DNA of 64,000 nt from NCBI GenBank assembly GCA_016647705.1, contig CM028329.1:15868410-15932409 (forward strand), read 5' to 3'. This DNA comes from Eucommia ulmoides (taxonomy: Eukaryota > Streptophyta > Magnoliopsida > Garryales > Eucommiaceae). The position numbers and the translations under genes are program-made. A model generated the notes under the pieces. That model was given only the letters and a program-made list of their open reading frames with translations, was not told the DNA's origin and did not search any database. Shown here piece by piece: positions 44,693-56,656 of the stretch; within the stretch, counting starts at the first letter, position 1, and each line of letters opens with the position of its first letter.

Positions 44693-47454
44693 CAACTTAG
44701 GTTTGTAAATTTGGGTTTCAAAAGGAGATGAATTATTAATCAGACCATAGATTCAGGTTGAGACAAGGAAGTGAAGGGTCCTCTTACTGTGGGTTTAGGG
44801 CTAAGCAGCTTCTCTAAGAAGCTTGAACATCTAAAAAGTTAGCGGTAAATTAATTACATTAACCACCCATCACTTTTAACATATGTCACATTAATATCTT
44901 CTTATTTTATCTACATAAAATAACCTTGCAATTTTGTTTATTTCAATTTAAACCCCAATATTTCAAATAAGTCTTGATTTATGTGATTATCTCAATTTAT
45001 AATGTCATTGATCTTGTTAATTGACTAGTTACGTCATTCAATTGCAAAATTATCATAGGACATGTCCCATAATTTAAAATTTTAATTTGTAAATTACTTT
45101 TCAGTAACATTGAAATTACTACGATTGTGCGGGTTTAGATTTAAGAATATACAACTTCTATTACAATGGGTTCAAGTAATTACATTAAGCACTTATATCC
45201 TTTACCATAGTTGATATTAATATCTTATAATTTTATTTTTCCTAAATTAACCCCAATTATTTTACGAATTACCCGTCATTGTCTCTAATAACTCATGATT
45301 TAAGAAAATATCAAAATTTATATTGTAACGGATCACGTTAATTGACAAGTTAAGTAATTTAATTGGATGATTGTCAAATCACATACAACAACATGAAATC
45401 TTAATTCAATTGCGTTTAGGGTTCATGGTTCTAGGTTCAAGGTTTAGGGTTTAAACATGTTTCCCAATTGAAAAAGTCCATATAACTCTTAGGAAATAAT
45501 TATTCAATTTATGTGATACTGCTTAATTGATTGTCCAATTGAATTGTTCAATCTATACAATACGTTTTGAATTTTGATATAGTGAAATTATCCCAATCTA
45601 TAATGATGGCATACCTTTATTTTATAAAAATTAGCCTCCAGTACTATTATAATAGAAAATATTTATTCCATTTATGTTCCGATTATTAAATCATACCATT
45701 CAACAATTGGATATGAAATTAATTGTTCAATATTGATATAAATACGTAACAAATTTAATAACAATTTAATAAATTGTATTTTTTTACAAATTAGCCCCTA
45801 ATATTTCAGCATTCGAGAATATTGCATCAATTTTTGTTCTAATAGTTCAATCTTCCAACTGAAAGCTTCAATTTACAAATTACATATTAAATTTTGGTAT
45901 CGAAATGTAATAAATTTAATAACATTTCAATATATTAACTTTTAACAGTTTAGCCCCTCATGTTTATATTGATTCAATTTGTATTCTATTCGCTTATTTA
46001 ATTGTACGATCATTCAATTACGCCGTAATTAGTACAAATTTAATCTTTTATGTTGAAATTAGGACTCAAGGGTTTATGCTTCAACGTTTTAGGGTTTGGG
46101 GTTTAGGGTTTAAACATATTTCCCAATTGAAAAAGTTCATATAATAGGAAATAATTATTCATTTATGTTAAACTGTTTAATTGATTATCCAATTGAATTG
46201 TTCAATGTATAAATTACATATTAAATTTTGACATAGTAAAATTATCCAAATTTATAACGATGACATAACGTTATTTTTAAAAAATTAGCCACCAGTATTG
46301 TTATAATAGAAAATATTTATTCGATTTATATTCTAATTATTTAATCATAAAATTCAACAATTGGATATGAATTTAATTGTTCAATATTGATATAAAAACT
46401 TAATAAATCTCATAACAATCACGTAACTTATATTTTTATAAATTAGCCCCTAATAAATCTGTAATTGAAAATATTACATCAATTTTTATTCTAATAGTTC
46501 AATCGTTCAACTAAACGCTTCAATTTAAAAATTACGTATTACATTTTGGTATCGAAATGTAATAAATTTAATAACAATTGCATAACTCATATTTTAACAA
46601 ATTAGCCCCTAATATTTCTGCAATCGAGAATATTACATTAATTTTTAATCAATAGTTCAATCGTCCAACTAAACGCTTCAGTTTAAAAATTACATATTAA
46701 ATTTTGCTATCGAAATGTAAAAATTTAATAACATTTCAATATATTAATTTTTAACAGTTTAGCCCCTCATATTTATATTGATTCAATTTGTATTATATTC
46801 ACTTATTTAATTGTATGATCATTTAATTACTCCGTAATTAGTACAAATCTAATCTTTTATGTTGAAATTAGGACTCAAGGGTTTACGATTCGACGTTTTA
46901 GGGTTTGAGGTTCAGGATTTAAACATATTTCTCAATTGAAGAAGTTCATATATATAATATGACATAATAATGTTCTACTACTTATTTTAGTCATACAATC
47001 GAACATTCAAAATTAAAATTAATTTTTGAATATGAATAAAAAAAATTAATGAATTTAATAAAATTAAATTAATCAAATTCACATAACTTAATTTTTTTTT
47101 ACCAATTAGCCCCTAATATTTTTCTAATAGACAATATTTATTTAATCGTCCAATTGAATACTTCAATTTACCAATTACATGTTGAATTTGATATCAACAA
47201 CACACTAACTTTAATAAGAATTCAATGAAATAATTATTTCGAAATTACCCCTTAATATTTTTATAAAAAATTTAACTTATTCAATTAGTTCTACTTATTT
47301 TAATTACACATTTCAATACTTCAATTTACAACTTGAATTTTCATATCAGGAACATAATAGACCAATTTAATAATAATATAATCAATTAATTTTTCACAAA
47401 TTAACCGCTAATATTTCTAAATATGTCATAATTAACATCCAAGTTCACAATTCG
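44693..47454. repeat. AT-rich non-coding block with ~0.7-0.8 kb irregular repeats
   Basis: No gene. The block TTTAAACATxTTTCCCAATT, preceded by TAGGGTTT-type words, recurs near 45440, 46110 and 46915. 'aattagcccctaatatt' and 'attacatattaaattttg' recur between them many times. Units drift in length (about 675 and 805 bases). The block lies between the cargo gene start and the right array. Confidence 0.7.
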
Positions 47455-49030
47455 AAAATTTGTTCCATAAATGTTACAAGTATGTCTAGTAACTTGTAAC
47501 TTTAATGGAAGAAACTTATAACTAGGAGAGAAAAATGGTGAGCAAGGTGGTTTTGCAAAGTTACAAGCCTCTTCCATAAAAGTTACAAGTTCATTTCGGA
47601 ACTTGTAACTTTTGTAGACAGGACTCGTAACTAAGAGAGAAAAATGGTGAGTAAGGTAGTTTTGCAAAATTACAAGTCCGGTCCTTAAACGTTACAAGTT
47701 GTTTTGGGAACTTGTAACGTTAATGGAATGAACTCGTAACTAGGAGAGAAAAATGGTGAGTAATGTGGTTTTGCAAAGTTACAAGTCTGTACCATAAAAA
47801 TTACAAGTTTGTTTGGGCACTTGTAACCTTTTTAGACAGAACTTGTAACTAGGAGAAAGAAATGGTGAGCAAGGTAGTTTTGCAAAATTAAAAGTCTCTT
47901 CCATAAATGTTACAAGTTCGTTTGGGAACTTATAATTTTTGTGTACGGGACACGTAACTAAGAGAGAGAAATGGTGAGTAAGGTGATTTTATAAAGATAC
48001 AACTCCCTTCCATAAAAGTTACAAGTTTGTTAGGGAACTTGTAACTTTTATGGAATGACCTCGTAAGTAGGAGAGATAAATGGTGAGAAAGTGGTTTTGC
48101 AGTTACAAATCTATTTAATAAAAGTTACAAGTCCGTTTTAAAATATGTAACTTTTAATGAAGAAACTCGTAACTAAGAGAGAGGAATGGTGAGCAATGTG
48201 GTTTTGCAAAGTTACAAACCCGTTCCATAAAAGTTACAGGTTGTTTTGGGAACTTGGAACTTTAATGGAATGGACTCGTAACTAGGAGAGAGAAATGGTG
48301 AGCAAGGTGGTTTTGCAAAGTTACAAGTCCGCTCCATAAAAGTTATAATTTTTTTGAGAACTTGTAACTTTTGTGGATGAGACTAGTAACTAGGAGAGAG
48401 AAATGGTAGGCAAGGTTGTTTTCAAAAGTTAGAAATCCGCTCCATAAAAGTTATAGTTTTTTTGGTAACTTGTAACTTTTGTGGACGGGACTCGTAACTA
48501 GGAGAGAGAAATGGTGAGTAAGGTTGTTTTGTAAAGCTACAAGTTTGTTTCATAAAAGGTACAAGATTGTTTGGGAACTTGTAAATTTTATGGAATGAAC
48601 TCGTAACTAGGAGAGAGAAATGGTGAGTAAGGTTGTTTTGCAAAGTTACAAGTCCGTTCCATAAAAGTTACATGTTTGTTTGGGAACTTGTAACTTTTAT
48701 AGAATGAACTCGTAACTAGGAGAGGGAAATGGTGGGTAAGATGTTTTTGCAGTTACAAGTCCATTCAATAAAAGTTACAAGTTCGCGTTGAAATATGTAA
48801 CTTTTATGGAAGAAACTCATAAGTAGGAGAGTGAAATGGTGAGCAAAGTGGTTTTGCAAAGTTACAAGTTTCGTCCATAAAAGTTACATGTTTGTTTTTA
48901 AACTTGTAACTTTTGTGGAAGGGACTTGTAACTACTTTATTTTTTTGCAAGTTACAAGTCCGTTCCATTAATGTTACAAGTATTTACACAGACTTGTAAC
49001 TTTTGAGGCGAAACTCGTAACTTACCTTCT
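47455..49030 (+). repeat. Minisatellite array, forward orientation; proposed right end of MULE C
   Basis: About 14 units of the ~110-bp repeat seen at 26940-29345, with the same GGAGAGAGAAATGGTGAG spacer orientation as 26940-28310. One unit (48008-48055) keeps a perfect 20-base stem with an 8-base loop. It ends near CTCGTAACTTACC at about 49025. Confidence 0.92.
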
Positions 49031-49064
49031 ACCGGTTGGTGACGTGGTAGGACAAAACCACCTT

Positions 49065-49080
49065 ATTTTTCGCGAAAAAT
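49065..49080. repeat. 16-bp perfect palindrome beside the right array
   Basis: ATTTTTCGCGAAAAAT, preceded by ACAAAACCACCTT, the same words as in the array unit. It may mark the true end of MULE C. Confidence 0.6.
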
Positions 49081-49214
49081 GACATAAAATTGACATTAAC
49101 GGTTCAGATTGTGCTACCTGGATCATCCTACGGTTTAGATTAAAAGTAAAATTCGGCTGTATTGCATACAGCAATACCGCTAGTTCTATGCCAGTAATGC
49201 CCTAATATATATTT

Positions 49215-49605
49215 CTATAAAAGCCTAATAAACTTTTATTTACATGCTCCTAATGATACACGTGGAATGCACCCAATACACAACACACATGTTAGTATAT
49301 ATATATATATATATAAAGTACCCTATAAGAATTTTAAAAATTGCATTTAGTACCCTATATTTATAAAGTAATTCATATTAATCCTAATAATTATACTTAT
49401 CTCCCCAAAATTATCAAATATTATTTATAAATTTCATAATATACAAAATAATCCAAAAATAATATTTTCAAAATATGAATTTAACATTTAATTTCAAAAA
49501 TTATTAAGTATATATTTATACCACAAATTAGCAAAACCGCCCTCAAAATATTAAACTTATATAAAATAATATTTTTCAAAAATGTAAATTTTGAGAGTAT
49601 TACAA
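49215..49605 (-). repeat. 3' LTR copy of compact element
   Basis: Direct repeat of 49978-50414; on the minus strand its TG start is at 49605 next to the polypurine-like tract. The far end is not sharply defined, as it lies in AT-repeat DNA. Confidence 0.65.
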
Positions 49606-49879
49606 TCTACCTCCCTTAAATAAATTTCATTCTCGAAATTACTCATAAATCCGAGAAATTTTACAAACTTTGGTGATAATTATAATTATCAAATTATCGC
49701 ATCGATTTTACAATCATAAATAATAAATTAAACTACTACAAATTTAAGTTTAAATATAGCCCAAATGTAATTTTATAATATAATTATTGTTATTTTATAA
49801 TATCCTCAATTTTATTAATAAATTGTTAAAACCGATAACTCTATAAAAATTATAATAATAAATTATCATATAAGGTTAA

Positions 49880-49919
<40 letters not shown>

Positions 49920-49977
49920 GCTAATAGAGAGGATGGTCAGGAGGCTTAATTCAACATACACATGAATATATATATAT

Positions 49978-50414
49978 AAAAGCCTAATAAGCTTTTATAT
50001 ATATGCTCCCAATGACACACGTGGAATACACCCAATACACAACACACATGTTAGTATATATATAGAGATAGATATGAATTAATATGTGGCCAAAATTTAT
50101 TTATTTTTGGCCATAATCATTTCCTTAATTTATAAGAATTTTAAAAATTACATTTAGTACCCTATATTTATAAAGTAATTCATATTAATCCTAATAATTA
50201 TACTTATCTCCCCAAAATTATCAAATATTATTTATAAATTTCATAATATACAAAATAACCCAAAAATAATATTTTCAAAACATGAATTTAACATTTAATT
50301 TCAAAAATTATCAAGTATATATTTATACCACAAATTTGCAAAATTGCCCTCAAAATATTAAACTTATATAAAATAATATTTTTTTTCAAAAATGTAAATT
50401 TTTGGGAAATTACA
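49978..50414 (-). repeat. 5' LTR copy of compact element
   Basis: On the minus strand it begins TGTAATTTCCC at 50414. It carries an extra stretch (ATGTGGCCAAAATTTATTTA and onward, about 50085-50135) absent from the other copy. Confidence 0.65.
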
Positions 50415-50849
50415 CCATCGCACCGCTTTGCACCTCCATTTCCACCACCAAGAATCCAATCGTTTATTCAGCCAATCCTCTCTGGTCACCGCAAATAATC
50501 CAGTCGCCATCATACGGTACAGTCCAGCCACCGTCATCCATTCATCTCATTCCAAGATATGCTCGACGTTGTTCTCACTTCTCTCATCCTCCAGATTCCA
50601 ACCTTGAAGCCTCAGCCTCAGCCTCCAATTATTTTAAGATATTTCATATTTGGTGGTGTTCACATGAATGATGTTTGTATTGGTGAATACTTTGTTTTTT
50701 TTTTTGTTACATTCAATTGAGGATTTTTTGTTTTGTTTAGTTTGGTTTGTTTTTGTTGAAGTTCTATAAAAAAAAATTATGTTTTGTTTTATAAATTGTG
50801 TGAACAGGTCGTTAATATGTATAAATCGTGTTAAAGGTTATTGATGTGT
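50415..50849. other. No supported gene
   Basis: A Ser/Pro-rich frame of 89 codons crosses 50402-50671. It begins inside the LTR copy and has no family features, so I do not call it a gene. T-rich DNA follows. Confidence 0.4.
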
Positions 50850-51095
50850 AATGGATAAAACATGTAATGTCTTATTAGGTCATGTCAAACTAATAAATTT
50901 CGTGCTATTGGGTAACACGATAAATTATTGTGTCGTGTTGTGTTAACCCGATAATTTTTATGACATGTTCGTGTTCAGGTTTCATGACATGATAACTTAT
51001 CGTGTCGTGTTTGTGTTATATGTTATCGTGTTCGTGTCAGACCATGACACGACATGAAGCACAACCTGATGACACGAATTGCTAGCCCTAACTGA
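50850..51095 (+). repeat. Dispersed repeat rich in CGTGTCGTG words
   Basis: Related to 20130-20310. It ends with GACACGAATTGCTAGCCCTA, a wording I recall from widespread plant repeats, but I cannot name the family. Confidence 0.5.
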
Positions 51096-51260
51096 GTGGT
51101 CACACGAAGGCTTTAATTAATCAAACATTCTTCTTAGTCTAAGTGATTAAGTCATATAGGTGTCTTAACACCTAGTGACTTAGGCCAATTAGACTGGGAT
51201 CACTACCCAAAACTCGTTACATAGACTATTTAGAAAGGCCCGAGACACTAATTGCCCGAG

Positions 51261-51262
<2 letters not shown>
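51096..51262 (+). repeat. Fragment of Athila-type 3' non-coding region
   Basis: TTAACACCTAGTGACTTAGG and GGGATCACTACCCAAAACTC, then TAGAAAGGCCC, follow the same order as 39425-39520 in element D and 60735-60850 in element G. Confidence 0.6.

Positions 51263-51321
<59 letters not shown>
51263..51321. repeat. (AT)n microsatellite, ~59 bases
   Basis: Uninterrupted AT dinucleotides directly after the Athila-tail fragment. Confidence 0.97.
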
Positions 51322-51323
<2 letters not shown>

Positions 51324-52479
51324 GGATAAAAAAAGATTTTTATCTCAATACTTTATGGATAATTTTTCATTTGATTAGTCACCTTGGCCATCAATGGGTC
51401 TTTCTACTTTCTTCTTTTCTCTTCTGAGTAATCTCGGGTGTGCTTGCTCAAGGTTGCCTTCGATGCCAAGATAGGATGAATAAAGTCAGAATATCTCAAG
51501 AATCCCAAGAAGTATACAGGTGTAGGAAATCTCGATAACAATTTCAGAAAAGATCAATAATTAGAACTTGAAGGAATTGAGCTAGACAACTTTTCTAAAA
51601 AAAAATAACTATGGACAAATCATTGTTGAAATCATATTTATCATAATCTAGATCAATCCGATGTAAAATCATGGCAACCAGAAAGATGCTTGAATGTTTG
51701 AATATGATTTCTTGAGTATACTCTAGCCAAAATGATCTTCCATGAAAATGAAAATGAAATACACATAGCATGTATAGGTATAATGCCATAAACCATTCGA
51801 AATGAATTTAAGATAGTAGAGGAAAATAATCGTCAAGAAAAGTAGTAAAAGGTCTAATTTGGTAACTAGATACTCATCCAAAGGCATATTTCCCCATTCC
51901 AGTATGTCATGAGATCAAGTATGGAGTAACCCTCCATCTTTCATGGCCAAACCATTCCATCCTATAACAATAGTTGTACATAACTTTCCCAAAAGACAAT
52001 TTTGAACCAAATCCAAACTTCAGTTGCAGTAAAATTAGAGCAAAAAAGATTAAATCCTCTCAGAATCACTAAACCAATCTTCCACATCAGAGACAATACA
52101 AAAGCATTTAAGGAAGATGACTAATAGCAAAAGACCTAACACAAGCAAGATTATAAATGGAAAAAAAAAAAAAAAACTAGGTGACACCTTCATATAGGCT
52201 CTGCATTCCCTAGAAAAACATTTTGACATCATTTGCTTCATATATTATCATGCTTAGTCTCATATAACTGCGATTTGCTAAGTCATGCATTTGATGTTCA
52301 TAGTAGGCTAAAAAAAAGGGGTGGAAATGAGAAAATAAAGAAAAAAATTAAAGGAAAAAACTGTATTCATTTTTACAAAGTGTCATCATTTAGGTTTGTA
52401 TGCCATGAAAAGGTATTACATGATGTCATCATGAGGATTCTGCACTTTTTAGGCTTCATTTCTTAGAAAATACAAAAAA
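51322..52479. other. No gene seen
   Basis: AT-rich, with poly-A runs. It may be the beginning of the Tat/Ogre-like tail that is clearer from about 52480. Confidence 0.4.
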
Positions 52480-55419
52480 AAAAAAAAACACGTGTCTTTA
52501 TCCAAACACTGCATAAAGCCTCATGCATTATCGTATTGGATTGCATAACATTCACAAATATGAGAAAAATTAGTTATCACATTTCACAATAGCATGTAGT
52601 ATCACACATATCATTTAGCATCAATTGGTCATGATTAGCATAACATTAGTATCTAAACACCTCATCTAGTAGTTCTAGCATGGAAAAATAATGAAATTCA
52701 AACACCAGCCTTCCAGTAGAAAACAAAATCTGAATAGCATCCTTCAAGGACTCCATCAGAACAACAATTAGACCACCGTTCATTCTTACCTATCTAACGT
52801 TCATGTAAGAGACTCTATCCATTCCCTCAAAGTGCCGGGAAGGAGCAGATTGTTGTCAGTAAATGTAACTATCTTGACCTATGATGTGTGTGTCTCTCAG
52901 AACAGTCAGGAGTTCATAACTACGTTATGACTTGATTCTTGGAAAAGGCCGAGATACGTAGGAAACCCAAGCGGGGTCAATCAAATCAAAGAGGAAAGAT
53001 GTCAACGTCACGACATCTACCCAACCTTGTAGCATGGTCTATTTATTCTTGGAATGGTCTCTTGACCTTCCTGGGAAATGTTTCCCACTCTCTTTAACAC
53101 AACAAGGGATGTTTAGGCGAACTACATAGAAAACATACTGAGGTTTAGTCATTAGCTTGTAAGAACCCCAGCCGTGGGCAAGGGCACATTCTTACATTTT
53201 CTGTCATCATACGTGGGTTCACTATAAACAATTTTTCAGATCACGATGAAACCTGATAAATCCTAGGACACTCACTAGTGCGCAAGGTCCAAGAGGGGTT
53301 TTTCCCCATTTTTTTCCCTACCAATAACAGTTAAATTTTAAAATTTCGAGCTAAGGGGAAAAAGCCTAGCTTGTTCAGATCAAAATAAGAAAAATAATTA
53401 AATAAAAAAAATACGTTTTGTCAAAAAATTTAATAAAAATAATAATAATAAAAAAAAATTAAAAGATGCGTTTATTAAAAGACGTGAAGGGTCACTTCAA
53501 GTCAAATCAAGGTCCAAATGGATTGAGATCTCATCAAATCAAGTTATTTGAGAAATTCAAGTCACATCAAATAATTTGACAAAATTATGTTACACCAATA
53601 AATTGTCAAGTCAGAACAGTCAAACACAAATTACTCGTTTATTCCGGATAACGTCGCAATGTCGGTCGAGTCGGTAATTGTGATAATAAGCTAACCACTT
53701 GTCAAAACAGCAGTTTGATAAAGCAAGAAATGAATCATCTACTCCCTGGTCGAGAAGCCGGGGACACTTTCATCGAAAGTCAACTTGATGATTTCGTTTC
53801 CCATCCCCCAACATAAGTTAAAGCATATTTCATCGTAGGACAATTTCATTATTTTCTCTAAGAAACACATGACACGACCTTGCTACAAATCTTAGAAAGA
53901 TGAAGTGAACTACGTTTCGACCTGATTCCTATTGAAAATTAATATACGTAGGCAACCCATGTGGGTTTGGTAATCCAGTTTAAACAAAATCATCGTGTTT
54001 TCGACAAATTATGTTTTGACTTGATTCTTGGCCTAAAATCAGGATACGTTGGCAACCCATGTAGGCTTGGTCATCAAATTAAACAAATTGTTGATGCACT
54101 GCAAACTGCATGATCAACCCATGTAGATTTGGTCATGTCATATCCAAAATAACGCAACAATGACAAATCAAGGCCCACTACACAAAAATTAACTTCAACA
54201 AAAAAAGTATGGCTTCGTTTTTCATCGCCCCCATTCACAAGTCGGGGCGTACTATATTAGGTTTAACTTTCTCGAGAGAAGACTACCTTTATTTTTCATC
54301 ACCTCCAGCATGAGCCGGTGCGCACTTCACCAGGTTCGACTTCCTGTAAAGTCCACTTTCATTAACCATCATCCCGGCATGAGTCACCAGATTAGGTCTT
54401 CTTGAGACAAAGCCGATCTCTACTGCCCCCAACCTTCGGTTAGGACACATTTCATTACATATCACCATTGACACCCCAACTTTGAGTTGGGGCACGTTTT
54501 ATCACGTTTAATTTCCCTATGTCATCATCATCCTCTTTTAATTTCCTTGTCTAGGTTACCCTGATACATTCGTGACCTCTTTTAATTCCCTTGTCTAGGT
54601 GACCTCCATATATTGATGACCCCATTTAATTCCCTAGTCTAGGTATCCACTTTTAATTCCTTTGTCTAGGTGACCTCGATACATCGGCGACCCCTCTTGT
54701 CTAGATGACCCTGATACGTCGATGACCCCCATTAATTCCCTTGTGTAGGTGACCCTGATACGTCGGTGACCTCTTTTAATTCCCTTGTCTAGGTGACCCC
54801 TATACCTTAGTGACTTCTTTTAATTTTCATGTCTAGGTAACCCCAATACGTGATAACCATTTTTAATTTCCTTGTCTAGGTGACCCCGATACGTTGGTGA
54901 TCCCTTTTAATCTCCTTGTTTAAGTGACCCTGATATGTCGGTGACCCCTTTTAATTTCCTCATTTGGTGACTCGGACAAGTTTGTAACTCTATTAGTTTA
55001 TAGTTGTAGTAGCCAAGTTTGTTAGAACTACCTCAGACCATATACTTTGCTTGTCTGAGATATGTAGGAAAATCCCTGGTCGGGTTCGATCAGAACCTAG
55101 AATATGTTGGTGCTCTATCATCTTCTGCCTTTTCACTGCGGTGTGATCGTTTCTCTTTAGTTTTCCTCTACGGTGTTTTATTTTCTGATTAGTAATTGGA
55201 AATTTTTACTTTTCTTGAAAGGTGAGGTGTGCTTTCAGTGATTCGAAGGTGCCCTGGAAACACCATTTTCATTTTTTTCCCTGTTTAAAAGAAAAAATAA
55301 AAAATCGACCTAGTCTAATCTGAGTTTGGTTATTTCCTTTTAGATTTTCCAACGAATCAAAATGGAGTGTGTCTTATCTCTTTCATCACGAATAAACTCG
55401 CATGACAGAGAAGGGCAGT
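52480..55419 (+). mobile_element. 3' non-coding region of Tat/Ogre-like Ty3 element E
   Basis: No coding frame. Repeated phrases of the type 'acgtaggcaacccatgtggg' occur near 53945 and 54045, with a related 'acgtaggaaacccaagcggg' near 52955, and 'ctacgtttcgacctgattc' with relatives is common upstream of the 3' LTR in Tat/Ogre elements. The tandem block at 54520-54990 is within it. It ends with GAGAAGGGCAGT, a polypurine-like tract, at 55408-55419 before the LTR. Confidence 0.7.
54520..54990 (+). repeat. ~50-60-bp tandem repeat in element E tail
   Basis: Eight to nine irregular units built on TTTTAATTCCCTTGTCTAGG and TGACCCTGATACGTCGGTGA. Confidence 0.88.
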
Positions 55420-56191
55420 TGTAGACACCGCATTTTATCTCTCTCATTTTTCATTTTGTAAAAATATTGTGTCTAAAGTGCGAATTTGTACAAACTTTAA
55501 TCCACTTTTAGAGGGACAAATTTTTTCCTTAGATTCATCTATTTAAATTTTTTATTTAATGTTTTATAAAAAAATATTGAAAAAAAAAATCGGCAATTGA
55601 AGAAATTCGGAAAAAAAAAATAAAGTTTTTGGCTAAAATCAAATTTTTTAAAAGTTAATTGGGGACTAAATTGATTAAATTGAAAGTGTATTTTCATAGA
55701 ATATCACTTTGTATATAGTTAATTTCATTTGTCACCCTTTAAGTTTAAGGAATTTCACCAATTCCAACTACTTTTCATTTTAGCCTAAAATTGTATTTTT
55801 CGCTCGTTTTGTCAAATTGACAACCAAAAATATTTTATATTTTGAAATCGAACTTTCCAATATTAATTTAGATAGTTTAATTTCACTTTTACCATTTCAA
55901 TTTCAAGAAAAAAAAATTACATGTAATTGAAAAAAATGCCCAAATCACAAAATTCATTTCATGTACACCTCCCGGGAATAAAATAGAGCATTGGGATTCC
56001 AAATTGGATTGTCCCTAGCATTCTATGAAATCTACTAAGCCATTTCCATAAGTGGTATAACTTGATTTGGTGAAAAATCAAGAGTTTACACTCAATTCCC
56101 TAGAAGGGGTCTAAAAAGGCAATAATCGTAACCTAGCCTAGTCTTTCCCACTTATGGTAAGACTTAATAAGCTGGGTTAACAAGCTTAGCC

Positions 56192-56199
56192 TATAAATA
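56192..56199 (+). promoter_or_regulatory. TATA box of element E LTR
   Basis: TATAAATA, about 770 bases into the LTR, followed by a CT/A-rich leader. Confidence 0.55.
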
Positions 56200-56656
56200 G
56201 AAGCCAATTCCATCCATTTGCATTTTCTAATTAACAACTCACTTGCTAGGGTGCTCCCAAAAACTCTTGAAAGGCTCTTTCTCTCTCCAAAAACTCTCTT
56301 TTTTTCTCTTAAAATCTCTCTAAAGCTCTCAAAGATCGCGAAAAAAGTTTTCTAAAACCCTTAGAAAAAGAGGTCAAAAAAAAAACAAGAAAAGAAAATA
56401 AGAAGAAAGAAGGAGAAAAATGAATAAGAAGGAGGTGGAAGCACTTAGGGAAATACATATTCCCTAGCAAGATAAGTTTTTCCTAACCCCCTCTCATACC
56501 ATCTTTAAAAAATGACTTTTTTACTCTGCGTATTTCTGTGCTTTACTTTTTCGTCATTTACTTTCTTATTCTGCGTTTTTTGGCACTTTACTTTTCCTTC
56601 ACTTTCACTTTCACTTTCCCTTTTTTTTTTTTTTTTTTTTTCAAGTCCTTGGACTA

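Larger units (their letters stand above)
28311..49030 (+). mobile_element. Proposed large MULE (C) with minisatellite ends, transposase and cargo gene
   Basis: Inverted minisatellite arrays at 28311-29345 and 47455-49030 flank a FAR1-type transposase pseudogene (plus strand) and a cargo pseudogene (minus strand). The Athila-like element 31648-41282 is a later insert; without it the unit is about 11 kb. No exact terminal motif or 9-11-bp target duplication could be fixed by eye, because the left end abuts another copy of the array and the right limit near 49030-49100 is soft. The boundaries are therefore inferred from the arrays. Confidence 0.6.
49190..50414 (-). mobile_element. Compact TRIM-like LTR element (minus strand)
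   Basis: Two direct copies of a ~400-base LTR-like sequence (about 49215-49605 and 49978-50414) share 'acacgtggaat', 'acccaatacacaacacaca' and the long AT-rich part 'ctccccaaaattatcaaat'. On the minus strand each copy starts TGTAAT. A polypurine-like tract (minus strand TTTAAGGGAGGTAGAT) lies at 49606-49621, directly outside the copy at 49605. The interior is only about 360 bases, with no coding frame, so it resembles a TRIM or a heavily deleted element. The tract wording is like that of plant Ty3 chromoviruses, but the lineage is uncertain. Confidence 0.6.

Noticed and set aside
45410..45460. Possible interstitial telomere
   Set aside because: Only isolated TAGGGTTT-like words, not a run of perfect repeats.
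50402..50671. 89-codon Ser/Pro-rich frame as a host gene exon
   Set aside because: It starts inside the LTR copy, has no splice partner and matches no family I know.
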